DNA of 64,000 bases from Roridomyces roridus (Eukaryota > Basidiomycota > Agaricomycetes > Agaricales > Mycenaceae), in NCBI GenBank assembly GCA_029378245.1, contig JARKIF010000027.1:62001-126000 (forward strand). Reading direction: 5' to 3'. The notes under the pieces were generated by a model that worked only from the letters and a program-made list of their open reading frames with translations, was not told the origin of the DNA and made no database searches. Each line of letters opens with the position of its first letter. Position 1 is the stretch's first letter. Below are positions 54,000-63,835 of the stretch, piece after piece. The translations under genes were made by a program, and so were the position numbers.

Positions 54000-54737
54000 T
54001 TACACTAGTACTCGCCCGGGACCGCAAACGTCCCGCGGGCCCACCCACCGATCCTTCTCCCCGCACCAATTGGTGATTTTCCTGTCGATCGACTGCTTGG
54101 CAGCCCGGGACCGGTTCTTGAGATGGTAAATGAGAACGCATCGCAAGGGCCAGTGCTCCTTGAAGTTGTCGAGTTCGGGGTACCGAAGCAAGGTCTACAG
54201 AGGAATGGGTGAAAAAGAAGTCGGGATATATGAGCATACCATCGTAATGACCTTGGTCACTCTGTCAGCGCTCTGGGAGGTGAGAGATTGGTTGGTGTCA
54301 AGATTCTCGTCGGCAAGTTGCTGGACATAAGCCTGCAGACTCTTTGAGCACGTGAAATGGATACAAAATAGTCCAAGCACCTTGAACTCGCTGATTTTGT
54401 CGGTGCTCCAGGAGAGAGACGCGCTGTACACTTTGTCGTCAAGGGGATTGCGAGAGACTGAACAGGGCGGCGGGATTTTTGGAACCACCGCAGAGCTTGG
54501 CGTGGGGGTAGGCTGGGGTGCGGGAGGATACGTGTGTACCATCGTATTGGTTTCTGGTAAAAACGAGACCTTTTTCTTGGGGGGCATAGGTTTATCCCCA
54601 AGATCCCCGTGGAGAAGGAGGCGGCCGCATGGTCCTCCGCCATGCAGATCGGTGTGTGCGAGGAGCACAATTTTTGGTGGAGGCGGCGGCGCAGGCTCGG
54701 CGTACGGGAAGTCGTGGTGGACAACGGATGTAGACAT
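54000..54737 (-). CDS. Hypothetical protein (213 aa), function unknown
   Basis: Three exons (54737-54381, 54341-54252, 54194-54000) total 642 nt in frame. The N-terminal part is proline-rich (YAEPAPPPPPKIVLLAHTD; YPPAPQPTPTPSSAVVPK) with a KKKVSFLPETN segment. The C-terminal part is globular and basic (RYPELDNFKEHWPLRCVLIY; KNRSRAAKQSIDRK). No known domain is recognised. It is divergently transcribed from the WD-repeat gene, with about 230 bp between start codons, so the two may share a promoter region. The phase-perfect splicing supports a real gene. Confidence 0.6.
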
Positions 54738-54964
54738 TGTGATGGTTCTGTATGAAAAGCGTGATGCCGGTGGCGGTGGCGCCGTGGCTGATAATCCTGT
54801 AACGCACGAGGCGCAGGCATCAGGCGCATGTCGGTGAACAGTTGAGTAATTGTCCTTGGCGGGACAAAGGCGCGTTATTGTCTTGTGAATCGGGAGTTTC
54901 CAATACCAGCTGAAGCGAGGAAGCATTAAAACCATTCCTCCTTCGCCACTCGTCACCTACCAAA

Positions 54965-56296
54965 ATGCCCCAATACACTCCTCCCAAATTCAAGCTGCAT
55001 GCCAAGCTCCACGGCAGCTCGGGCCCCATCGTCGCCCTCAAAGCCTCCAGTGATGGGCGTCTGCTCGCGAGCGGAGGTGAAAGCGACCGGAGTACGCTGT
55101 AAGGGATGCTGACAACTTTCCGATAGGTGCGGATGGTACCAAGGTCTGGGACCTCACCACCAAATCCGCTCTCCACGTTCCACCCTCACCCGACATCCGA
55201 GGTGCGACTACTGCGCTGGCGTGGATTAAAGGAAAGGATGATGGGAAGGATGCGCTCGTGTTTGGCACACATAACGGGCATATGATTTGTTGGAAAGTGG
55301 CTGAGGTGAGTTCTGCTCCGCGGGTGTTTCTCGTGTTTGAATCAATTGGCGTAGACGGGCGCCCGGTTTCAAGAAACCGTCATTCACCGGATGCAAGAGC
55401 CATCTGAGGTGACGGGGATGGTATTCGACAGCTCCGCCAACCGCCTGGTCGTTTCAAACAGTCGCGGTGTTGTCCAGCTCTTCGTCATCAACAAAAAAAT
55501 GGAATTCACGGGTATATTCTCCATCGTAATCCCCAACTTTGTTCCCAGGGCCGTGGACTTCGGATTTTTCGAGGGCAACGAGCGGGATGTAGTGGTGTTC
55601 GGGCTGCACGACGGGACAGTGTAAGTCTTTTGACGATACCTCAGTCGGTGGACTTACTTCTACCGGTAGACGCACCCTCAATGGACGAACGGGGGATGAG
55701 AAAACTCGGCCTTGGTACGTTGGGGCATATATGTGAGGCGTCCCATGGACTATGAGAGCGCACTGACGTGTTTCAGTGGGGATGCCGCCGTCGACTTCAA
55801 AAGCGGGGTACTTTGCATGGACGATCCGTCGACAGGCACAAAGATCTTCAGCATTGAAGACAAGGCCTGCACAAAGGCATTCCCCATTCCCGTAACCAAG
55901 ACAAAGCGAACTCGCCAAGTCGCCTTTGGGAACGACGGCAAGTTGGTCGTGAGCGGGAGCGACCACGGAGTCGTTTACGTGTTCAACCGCGGCAGCGGCC
56001 GCATCTGCAGCGACCTCAGAATTGAGGGTAATGATTGGGTGCAGACGATTGGCGTGAGTTTCGGGTCTGTTGTTAAATGTGGGCTGACTATCTTTCAGAC
56101 AACGGAGTACGCCGGTGTGTGCACCATCTTCGCTGCCAAGTCGCGCGACAGCGTTGACTTGAACGACATACACGTGTGGTGCCTTGAGAAAGAGAGCAGA
56201 AGCTGCGCTACGGGTATGTGCGCTGCAGTGATTTTTTTGCAAGCATTGCTGCTGGCGGTGGGCATTGTGATCGCATGGGCTGTCGTGAGGGTCTGA
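54965..56296 (+). CDS. WD-repeat protein with C-terminal membrane anchor (364 aa)
   Basis: Six exons (54965-55076, 55127-55305, 55355-55620, 55670-55732, 55777-56053, 56099-56296) total 1095 nt in frame. Repeats typical of a beta-propeller are visible: IVALKASSDGRLLASGGADG then TKVWDL; ALVFGTHNGHMICWK; VTGMVFDSSANRLVVSNSRG; VAFGNDGKLVVSGSDHGVVY. The last 20-25 residues form a single hydrophobic helix (FLQALLLAVGIVIAWAVV) near the end of the chain, so the protein is predicted to be tail-anchored with the propeller in the cytosol. Its function is unknown. Fragments of the same gene recur at 59358, 62430 and 63690, so it too has been duplicated repeatedly. Confidence 0.8.
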
Positions 56297-56475
56297 GTGT
56301 GGTCGTCTACAATCCTGTATCACCCAGATTAAAAGCAGCACTTGGCCGCTTTCATATCCAGAGTTTGGCGAAGGGAGTCCTGAAGCGATGAGAACAACGA
56401 TGGCCGGCGACGAACGACAACAAACTGAACGCAGTGCGGAATGTTCAGAACGAGCATGATGCACCACCCCACAAA

Positions 56476-56507
56476 ACGAACGCGGTGCTACGCACAGTAC
56501 GTTCGTC
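56476..56507 (+). repeat. Dispersed near-palindromic repeat, copy b
   Basis: ACGAACGCGGTGCTACGCAC continuing to GTTCGTC; its outer arms ACGAACG and CGTTCGT are themselves an inverted repeat. Confidence 0.85.
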
Positions 56508-56803
56508 CTAGTGGTGGTGGTGGTGGTGGTGGTGAAAGAAGTAATGTCGGCGGCACATCGGGCCGCCGATGACGTGAAAAAATGATCGGCGGATTGTGTG
56601 GGCTCTGCCCATTGCTTCAGTCGATATACCAGCTCAGGCTCATTCCAATGGTTCGAACAAGGCTTGTATTCTTCGTCATCTCGAAGGGTGAAATTGAAAA
56701 CAATACGAGAGGAACAGTTCGGGTTGCCGATGAGGTGCCAATGATGATCGTGATTGGCAGATTGGTGAGCGCATGATTCCAACTTGTCTCTTCCTTCTTT
56801 CAC

Positions 56804-56834
56804 GCGAACGTACTGTGCTTAGCACCGCGTTCGC
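56804..56834 (-). repeat. Dispersed near-palindromic repeat, copy c (inverted)
   Basis: The inverted partner of copy b, 359 bp from outer edge to outer edge. GCGAACGTACTGTGCTTAGC then ACCGCGTTCGC differs from the core at one position. Confidence 0.85.
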
Positions 56835-56983
56835 TTTACCTGGTCCTCGCCTCCGCTGAACGTGCCAACTCCCTCGCGACAACTCCCTTCCGACTCTCTA
56901 TTCCCAATCGGGTTGTTTGCTCACGTGCCAAACAACGCGTCCGCGTCTGCCAGCTCATCGCTTCCACCTCATCTCTTCCAGCC

Positions 56984-58832
56984 ATGGCGAGTGCGTGTTT
57001 CTGTCTCTTTCTTCTTCCCTTTTCTGCTGGCATGCCTTAAACCGGCTTGCAAGAGATCCGCCCCCTTGGAACTTGATGCTTGCGTCGGCCTCTGCCTCCA
57101 CCCCTTCTTTGTCCTTTTTTGCTTCTCTCTGCACCGTAAACCGCCTTGCAAGAGATCCGCCCCCTTGGAACTCGATGCTTGCGTTGGTAGCACCCTCTCT
57201 TCTCGCGTTTCCATCCCTCAGTAACTGCCAGTTCACATAAATCACAGGTAGACGGACGCGCGCCGGCACCGAGTTCTCCCCATTCGACTTTGCCCTCCAG
57301 ACCGCTGTAACAGCTTCCCTTCAATTCGACACGGCCTTGCGAGTGCAGGAGACCCTCCTGGAGCAAGCTCAGCAGCAGGTGCCGGACGACTTGGAGGATG
57401 TGACCGACTACACCGCCGGCCTCACCCTCGAGGTCTTCGAGCCCCTCACACTCTCAACCTCTGCCTCATCATCTACCACCACCACACCTGCCACATTGCC
57501 CGCCCCCGCGTCTTCACACAAGAAGCAGAAGTCCAAGATCAAGCGCGGAAAAGCACGATTCGATGCCAGACAGGCGTGCTCCAATCCCGCCAACAAAGCA
57601 CTCAATCGACACCGCGTTGCGTCCGCCAAGGCCTCGGCGTTGTGCACCCCATTCGACGCATCCTCCCTCGCTCATTCCCAGCCAGCGTGGATCGGTCTGC
57701 ACAATCCACCCGCCAGCTCACCACTCGCACGAATTGCAATGAAGGGGCAAGTGTACTCGCCGGAGGACTTTCGCAAGCTCAACGACGACGTGCTCGCAGG
57801 GTCTGGGATGGGAGGGCGTCAGTACTCGCAGGCAGAGATTGACGCCATTGTCGGGATGGCAGGATTCATGTACATTGGGTGGCTTGGCTGGTGCGTCTCT
57901 ATCTCCATTTCCCTCTACAGATACTAAGAAAAAGATTCAGCCTCACCATCCCCATCCTCGATGCCCACCGCCGTGTCATCGCCGTCCTCGGTGGACGCCC
58001 CAACGACCCCGAATACGACCGAGCGACTAAGGGTGCTCACACGATGATGCAGGAGCGCCTGCCGCGCCTGCGTCTGACTCGGCAACGTATGCGGCATCGA
58101 CGCGCGCGTGACGCGTTTGCTGCTGTTTCCCGTGGGCCATCCTACGGTACTGGTCAAACGGAGCCTGGGGAACTCTGCAACAACGTCGCCAACACCAAAG
58201 TCACCGACGAGTTGCTCGAGCACGAGTTCTTCAAGCGTATCTCCGGCTTTGCTAACAGTATGTGCTGCTCATCTTTCTCCTCTTCTCCTCTCGTTTTCTA
58301 ATGCCTCGCAGGTCTATTCGCTATGTGGGCACCACGACTCTACAAGTACTACCAGATGCAAATGGAGAAATTGCGTATTTGGAAACAGATGCGCTGGAAC
58401 TTCCCCGGCTGCGCATTTGCCGGCACCACCTTTAATTTCGGTCCCAAGACGATAACTGCCCCGCACGTCGACTTTGCCAATCTCGCGTGGGGTTGGTGTT
58501 CCATCACGGCACTCGGCGACTTTGACCCCGATGCTGGAGGACTGCTCATCCTCTGGCACCTCAAACTCGTCATTCGTTTCCCTCCCGGCTCCACTGTACT
58601 CATTCCCTCGGCACTCATCAAGCACTCGAATACCCCCATTGGTCGGGACGAGACGCGGAGCTCGTTTGCACAGTACACGGCGGCTGGACTGTTTCGGTGG
58701 GTGTGGAACGGTTACAAGCCCGATTCGGCGTTTGAAAACGCCAGCGCGGAGGTGCAGGCGCAGCGTGCGGCGGCGGAAGAGGCGCGGTGGGAAGAGGGTG
58801 TTGGGATGTTTAGCACTTTAGACGAATTGTAG
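56984..58832 (+). CDS. TET/JBP-like 2-oxoglutarate/Fe(II) dioxygenase (495 aa)
   Basis: Four exons (56984-56990, 57248-57890, 57941-58257, 58312-58832) total 1488 nt in frame. The tiny first exon is the least certain part. After a basic, low-complexity N-terminus, the fold begins around LTIPILDAHRRVIAVLGGRP. The iron site is HVD in APHVDFANLAWGW, with the distal histidine in FPPGSTVLIPSALIKHSNTP and an arginine downstream in GRDETRSSFAQYTAAGLFRW. This arrangement matches fungal TET/JBP-family enzymes, which oxidise 5-methylcytosine or thymine in DNA. The active-site residues are all present. Such genes are known to be expanded in Agaricomycetes and often accompany DNA transposons. Substrate and activity here are inferred. 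The first intron is long (257 nt) and contains a 99-bp-spaced duplication. Confidence 0.75.
57038..57187 (+). repeat. Direct duplication inside the first intron of the TET/JBP-like gene
   Basis: Two copies of about 50 bp starting at 57038 and 57137, each containing TTGCAAGAGATCCGCCCCC and GATGCTTGCGT. They are nearly identical, so this is a recent local duplication. Confidence 0.8.
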
Positions 58833-59357
58833 ATTTCTGAATTTCAGCTGGTTTTCAAATGGGAATGAACCCTACCCTGAACTGTATCAATATATCATAT
58901 GCCACCTCTCAACGGTCAGCTGGTGTAACGGTTTTGACGTCCCCGGCTCTGTTCAAGGCTGGCTGATGGGGAGATCCATGTTCCATTCAATGAGGGTACT
59001 TTTCTTGCTTCTTTTTTGCAAGAAGCTTTCCCACCCACCTGTTGAAAATCTCGATGAACAGTGGGCCATTTTAAACTTCGTCTTCTTGAGTTGCAAGAAA
59101 AATTTCAGCCTTGAGACAGGTCCCCAATGTGTACATAAGTACTGCCGCCGCGCGCCCTCAACTCGTGACTTTTGGCGTCACAACACAAACGTTGCCAGTG
59201 GCGCCGCTCTCAGATGTCGAGTATGTAATTGTCCCGCTGAGGACAAAGGTGTGTTATTGTCTTCGATAATACAAGACTGGGACTGCGAAGCACGATTAAA
59301 AAGGGCCAGCTCGCCACCCTTCCCTCTCAACGCCCTTCCCCCGCGCACGGCCCAAAA
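58833..59357. other. Spacer
   Basis: 3' flank of the dioxygenase gene and 5' flank of the WD-gene relic. The part near 59215-59340 resembles the WD gene's own 5' side (compare TGTCCTTGGCGGGACAAAGG near 54852). No gene was seen. Confidence 0.4.
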
Positions 59358-59737
59358 ATGTCGCCCCACATCCCTAATTACCGTCTGCACACCAAAGTGA
59401 CCTCCAACGACAGGCGGCTCCTCACGGGTGAAGGTGAGACCAGCCGGATCGCACCAAAAAGATTTTCTGACACCGTTCGAAAGGCGGTGTTGTTTATTCC
59501 GGGTGTATTTCCAGTGGCCTCGAGGCTGATGGCGGCGAGTGGGTGCAGAAATTTGAAGTGAGTGGCCGATATGGCGGGAAGGCATGCGTTGACTGTCTGC
59601 AGATTCATATCTGGCGCGAGGAGAAAGCCTTAAGAACGCGCGCTGGTGGCGCTCGGTGTGCAGCATTTGTTCTGCTCCAGATTGTCCTTGTGGCGACCGG
59701 CGCGGTGCTTGCCTGGGCTGCCTTGGCATTTTTTTAG
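59358..59737 (+). pseudogene. WD-repeat gene relic with the middle deleted
   Basis: The start MSPHIPNYRLHTKVTSNDRR matches the WD gene's N-terminus (its MPQYTPPKFKLHAKLH exon) up to the first donor. The following sequence jumps to the C-terminal part: GEWVQKFE, an intron-like gap, then IHIWREEKALRTRAGG and a hydrophobic anchor FVLLQIVLVATGAVLAWAAL with stop TAG. Exons 2 to 5 are absent. A short spliced protein is possible but would lack the propeller. Confidence 0.7.
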
Positions 59738-62429
59738 CATTGGTCTGGTCGTTGATAGCTGTAAAAAATGTACACAGAAGAAAAAGAAGCACTTGGCTGC
59801 CTTCATTTCCGACCCAGCGGTTTTCGAGAGTCTTGAGAGCGCGGAAGGCAATCGGATCTCTGAGGAGCAACTCCAATTTACGGCCCTCCCGATCATGGAA
59901 TCGTCTATTGAGTTGTGAGTAACTCGAGAGACTCACCACGGTGGCGAATTTAGATGTATACTTCGCTGTATTGGTCTCGGGCTCCGTCGAAATCGCTCTC
60001 GAGGTTCAAGCTGCTTGCTGGAGCTTGCGGTGCTCGTCCGTGGCCCAAAGAAGGAATCAATTGAACAAGCTCCTGTCGCCTACACACATTGTCAGCGGAT
60101 TGCGTGCGAGCACAGGAAGAAACATACCACAGGGCCGGTGCTTTGTGACTACGCCAGTACGAATACAAACCTTGCCAACGATGAAGGGACACGTCGATTT
60201 GTGCTGCATCCAGTTCTCTAAATTGTGCGGACAGATTTTACTGAGTGCGAACGGTCTGCGACATCAAATCTAGGAGCAAAGCTGGGCAAAGAGCCTGCGG
60301 AGGAACAAATCTGGTCGGTGGCAGATGAGATGACGATTCGGTGCTGTTGTGTAATTGCAGCACTTGGGCGCTTTCACATCCAGAGATTGGTGAAGAGTCT
60401 TCAAGAGAAGTCCCAAAGCGATGAGAACGACGATGGCCGACGACGACGACGACACAATGTACTGAATGTTCAGGACGGGGGGCACCACATGAGACAAACG
60501 CGGTGCTACGCACAGTACGTTCGTTCAAAGTGGTGGCCGTGGTGGTGAAAGAAGCAATGTCGGCGGCTGATCGGGCCGCCGATGACGTGCCGATGATCGA
60601 TTATACCTCTGAGTCTGACAGCAACCTCACTTTTATACCTCACCCCGTTCTCTATCGGAAACTGCCTGCGCTCAGTTCGTCTCCGCCGCCACCGCTCCGA
60701 GTGCATCTCGCTTTCCTCTCCGTGACGGAAATTTGGGACTGTTATTGCCCGATTCAGACTCGATTGGGTGGTAGGATGCGGCAGTTTCTCTGCTGGCCTG
60801 CTCATTGGTGAGCTGATTTCAGCTTGGTTGTGTGTTGAATTCCATTTCTCAGCAGCAAGTCTTGTGTGTTCCCTCCCCATTTGTGCCAGTCGGCGGTGAG
60901 TGAGTTGATTCCCCAACTCTGCGAGTCTTCTGACCCGGTTTCTAGCTGTGAATTTCTCCACATGTGTCGAGTCGTGCTTCGAGTTGCTGCTCGGTAAGTC
61001 TATGCTATTGCGGTAATTCCTTCTCCTTCATTCTCCCGGTGTGTTGTACTTTGACAGTGCGTGTTCCTTCTCTGACATTCGAGTCGTCGACTCGCCCTCA
61101 AGTTGTGCGTGCTTTGAATTGGAATCCAAGGTGGGTAAGTTTCGATTTCAAGTAGATTCAATTGCAAGTCGATCTGATTTGCTCGTGTACTCACCATTGA
61201 GCAGCACGCGCTGATACTGACACTCTGGTTCAGCAGGCCTGTTTGGCTCCGTGAATCCGATTTCAAGTGGCTCCGTGAATCTGATTTCAAGTAAGTCTGC
61301 GTGCAAGTTGCGACTGGTCTCATTATCAACTCACAGAACAGAAATCAACTTCAATGATTGGACACTGAGGTGAGTTCGACTTGACTGACTTGGCCCAAAT
61401 CTGTTTGTTGAACTGCGTCTCGTTCTTCACCCTGGTATATAATTTTCTGGTTTGAAGATTTGCACTCTGACGGCGTGTGAGTGCATTCAGTAGTGCATTC
61501 AGTCTCTGTCGAGCGGTATCGAATCTACTTACAGAGGTGAGCCCGAACAAGTCGAAGTTCAAATCTCCGTGTTCGTTCTTCAACTTCTCAAGCTTTCAAA
61601 TCGTTTCAATCCGTCCTGCACAAGTGATCTAGGTTCATTATCCTGCAGCTCGTTCAAGTATGTTCGGTGCGTTCATTCATATACGACCTAATCACACCCT
61701 GATTTCAATGATGATTCGCGTTTCAAGATTCCATCGTGACATTGGTCTCACCGGCGACGAGTTCAAGGTGTGTCCTCGATTCTCAACCCATCCATTATGA
61801 AGTTCTAATTACCGTTTCATTTCAAGCCTGAACCACATACGACAAAAGCCGAGTACTCCCGATCACTACAAACAACAGGAAACCATTCGTTGAGCCGCAT
61901 TCCTCCTCCACCTCGTTCGATTGCGTAACGGCGTCAATTTACAGCTGCCCGCGCGCGGAGCGGAGCTGCCGTCAAGAGGCGGGGTGTCGAATAGCATCAG
62001 AGGGTCGACAAGTGACACATAGATCCGGGGCGCGGCAGTACTGTGAGATTGCAGGCGTTGGGCAAGCGACGAAGGCCACCTGTCGGCATACTCGCTCTCG
62101 TGGAACGCGCGCGCTTTTGTCGAAATGAGACGAGAGCTGGTGTTTGACGCTGGATGGATCCATGGTGGTCGTGGTTGGCTGTGTAAAACGTACACAGAAA
62201 AAAAGCAGCACTTGGCTGCCTTCATTTCCGACCCCGGCGACCCAGTTGTCCAGTATGGTGGTGGTGGTCGTGAGGTCGTGAGAAGTGGACACCGATCACA
62301 ATAGATCGGGGGCATCCGCAAACTGCTTCATGTACGTCGAGATCTCTTGCTGGCGATGGAAGCGGCTTGCATAGCGACAGGACTTGACCGGGCCATTGGA
62401 ATCGTAGTGAGAACGAAACTCACCTTGCT
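59738..62429. other. Repeat-rich non-coding stretch with WD-gene 3' relics
   Basis: 59755-59830 and 62160-62260 share a block (GCAGCACTTGGCTGCCTTCA and neighbours) that matches the WD gene's 3' flank. A repeat copy sits at 60491-60525, followed by GTCGGCGGCTGATCGGGCCG. From 60830 to 61850 there are many short TTTCAAG/GTGAATC-type motifs and intron-like signals but no coherent frame. I found no gene. Confidence 0.5.
60491..60525 (+). repeat. Dispersed near-palindromic repeat, copy d
   Basis: Core GGTGCTACGCACAGTACG, preceded by a block (CTGAATGTTCAGGACGGGG) also found before the copy at 62829. Confidence 0.85.
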
Positions 62430-62540
62430 CACTTGCCTTGATGCTGCTGGCGGTTGTAATTGCATGGGCTGTCATTAAGTCTGAGGGGGTGGTTGTAGTT
62501 CTCTCCTAGGCCTGTATCTTCCAGATTAAAAGCAGCACTT
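62430..62540 (+). pseudogene. WD-repeat gene relic: anchor and 3' flank only
   Basis: TTGATGCTGCTGGCGGTTGT followed by AATTGCATGGGCTGTC matches the membrane-anchor codons of the WD gene (LLLAVGIVIAWAVV). The downstream sequence (CCAGATTAAAAGCAGCACTT) matches its 3' flank at about 56325. Nothing upstream belongs to the gene. Confidence 0.65.
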
Positions 62541-62642
62541 GGTGAGTTTGGCAAAGGAAGTCCCATAGCGATGAGAATTTTGACTGGAGAACGACAATGC
62601 CGATGATGGAGTAAATGCGGTGCTGCATGTTCAGAACGAGAG

Positions 62643-62679
62643 CGACCAGCGCGGTGCGACACACAGTACGTTGGTCTCG
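62643..62679 (+). repeat. Dispersed near-palindromic repeat, copy e (degenerate)
   Basis: GCGCGGTGCGACACACAGTA followed by CGTTGGTCTCG; several substitutions relative to the core. Confidence 0.7.
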
Positions 62680-62828
62680 TAGTATATGGTGGCCAGAAAG
62701 TGGAAATTCATTACTTCAGCTTGTGAGAGAAGTCCCGGCGATGAGAACGATGATGGCCGACGAAGACAATGAAGTGAATACGATGCAATGTACTGAATGT
62801 TCAGGACGGGGGGCCACCACATGAATGA

Positions 62829-62888
62829 TGAGACGAACGTACTGTGCGTAGAGACGAACGCGGTGCTACGCACAGTACGTTCGTCTCA
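62829..62888. repeat. Perfect 22-bp inverted repeat built from copy f
   Basis: The left arm 62829-62850 and right arm 62867-62888 are exact reverse complements (left arm starts TGAGACGAACGTACTG), with a 16-base loop GAGACGAACGCGGTGC. The right half is a standard copy of the dispersed repeat; the left half is a partial copy in inverse orientation. It could extrude as a cruciform or form an RNA hairpin. Confidence 0.9.
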
Positions 62889-63020
62889 CAAATGGTGGCC
62901 AGAAACTTGAAGTCGAAGGGTTGTGCATGTGATTGTCGGCGGTCGGCCGACTGTGCTCCGATCAAATCGGTCACTGAAGCCGACCTGATTCCCTCCCATC
63001 TTCCTTCTTCTCCTACTGCT

Positions 63021-63055
63021 GGGCGAACGTACAGTGCGTAGCACCGCGTTCGCTC
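63021..63055 (-). repeat. Dispersed near-palindromic repeat, copy g (inverted)
   Basis: GCGAACGTACAGTGCGTAGC followed by ACCGCGTTCGC; about 205 bp from copy f, which lies in the opposite orientation. Confidence 0.85.
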
Positions 63056-63180
63056 TGGCTGTTGTCTTTCACTTGGTGTCCCCACCGATCCTCCGAGTCC
63101 GCTTGTGCACAGTTCCCGCCGAGGACGACAACGATGGCCGACAGCGACACCGACCACGTTCAGGCAGAGCCGCCCACCAG

Positions 63181-63213
63181 CGACGAACGCGGTGCTACGC
63201 ACTGGACGTTCCT
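63181..63213 (+). repeat. Dispersed near-palindromic repeat, copy h
   Basis: CGACGAACGCGGTGCTACGC then ACTGGACGTTCCTCC; the 3' half is diverged. Confidence 0.75.
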
Positions 63214-63335
63214 CCAGCATGGTGGTTGTGGGTTCGCGCGAAGTCAGAGTGGGCGGCTCCATTCGCATTGCCTTGCTCAACCTTGGGAGGATGGCCAATA
63301 TCTGAGCCGAGTCGACGCTCCCTCTCTCTCCACCG

Positions 63336-63363
63336 AGACTGTGCTTAGCACCACGTTTGCTTC
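63336..63363 (-). repeat. Dispersed near-palindromic repeat, copy i (degenerate, inverted)
   Basis: ACTGTGCTTAGCACCACG then TTTGCTT; about 180 bp from copy h in opposite orientation. A weaker relic follows at about 63405-63425. Confidence 0.6.
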
Positions 63364-63689
63364 ACGGGTGTCCTACCTCCCGCTGCCCTGGACATCTCAC
63401 GCTCGTGCACCACGTTTGCTCGCTCACGACACGCAGACGCCACCGTTCTTCTTGCGGCATCCTAAGGCCTCCTCCCCCTGCTGGAAACCCGCACCTGTAC
63501 CAGAGTACGACAAGACTGTGCATGCCTGTCTAGGTGCGTTTTCTCTGCTCGTGTCCTCGGCGTCATTGCTAATTACTTTACCAGCAGCCTTTTCGAACTC
63601 TCTTAATAATCCAATAATCTTGCACGCAAAGTGATCTCCGCGCAGGGGCGAGTGGTCACCTTGTGGATGATGAGCACGAGCAGGTTGAG

Positions 63690-63835
63690 CTCCAGCTCTT
63701 CGTCGTTTTTTTTTTGGATATCTGGGCTACAAGATGGCACCGTGTAAGTTCTTCTGTGATTGTTGAGGCATACATGTGAGTTGTCCCGTCGTCTGTGAGA
63801 ACGCGCTGACCCGTTGCAGTGGTGGATATGGTTCA
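63690..63835 (+). pseudogene. WD-repeat gene relic: middle exons
   Basis: CTCCAGCTCTTCGTC matches the VQLFVINKK codons, and GATGGCACCGTGTAAG matches the DGTV codons and donor of WD exon 3. CATACATGTGAG with the following GTTGCAGTGG matches the exon 4 donor and exon 5 acceptor. The intervening coding sequence is lost or scrambled. It is the fourth trace of this gene in the window. Confidence 0.6.

Larger units (their letters stand above)
56297..56983. other. Spacer between the WD gene and the TET/JBP-like gene
   Basis: It holds two copies of the dispersed repeat in opposite orientation (56476-56507 and 56804-56834), a GTG trinucleotide run (about 56512-56533) and a GTCGGCGG/GGGCCGCCGAT block. 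The first 180 bases match the flanks of the WD-gene relics at 60340-60490 and 62520-62640. Confidence 0.55.

Noticed and set aside
55454..56803. 449-codon minus-strand open frame
   Set aside because: Antisense of the WD-repeat gene; the plus-strand gene has six phase-consistent exons and WD motifs.
59178..59939. 253-codon minus-strand open frame
   Set aside because: Overlaps the WD-gene relic in antisense; its composition is low-information and no domain was recognised.
60830..61850. A multi-exon gene suggested by many GTAAGT and TTTCAAG motifs
   Set aside because: No reading frame longer than about 110 codons and no recognisable domain; the motifs look like short internal repeats.
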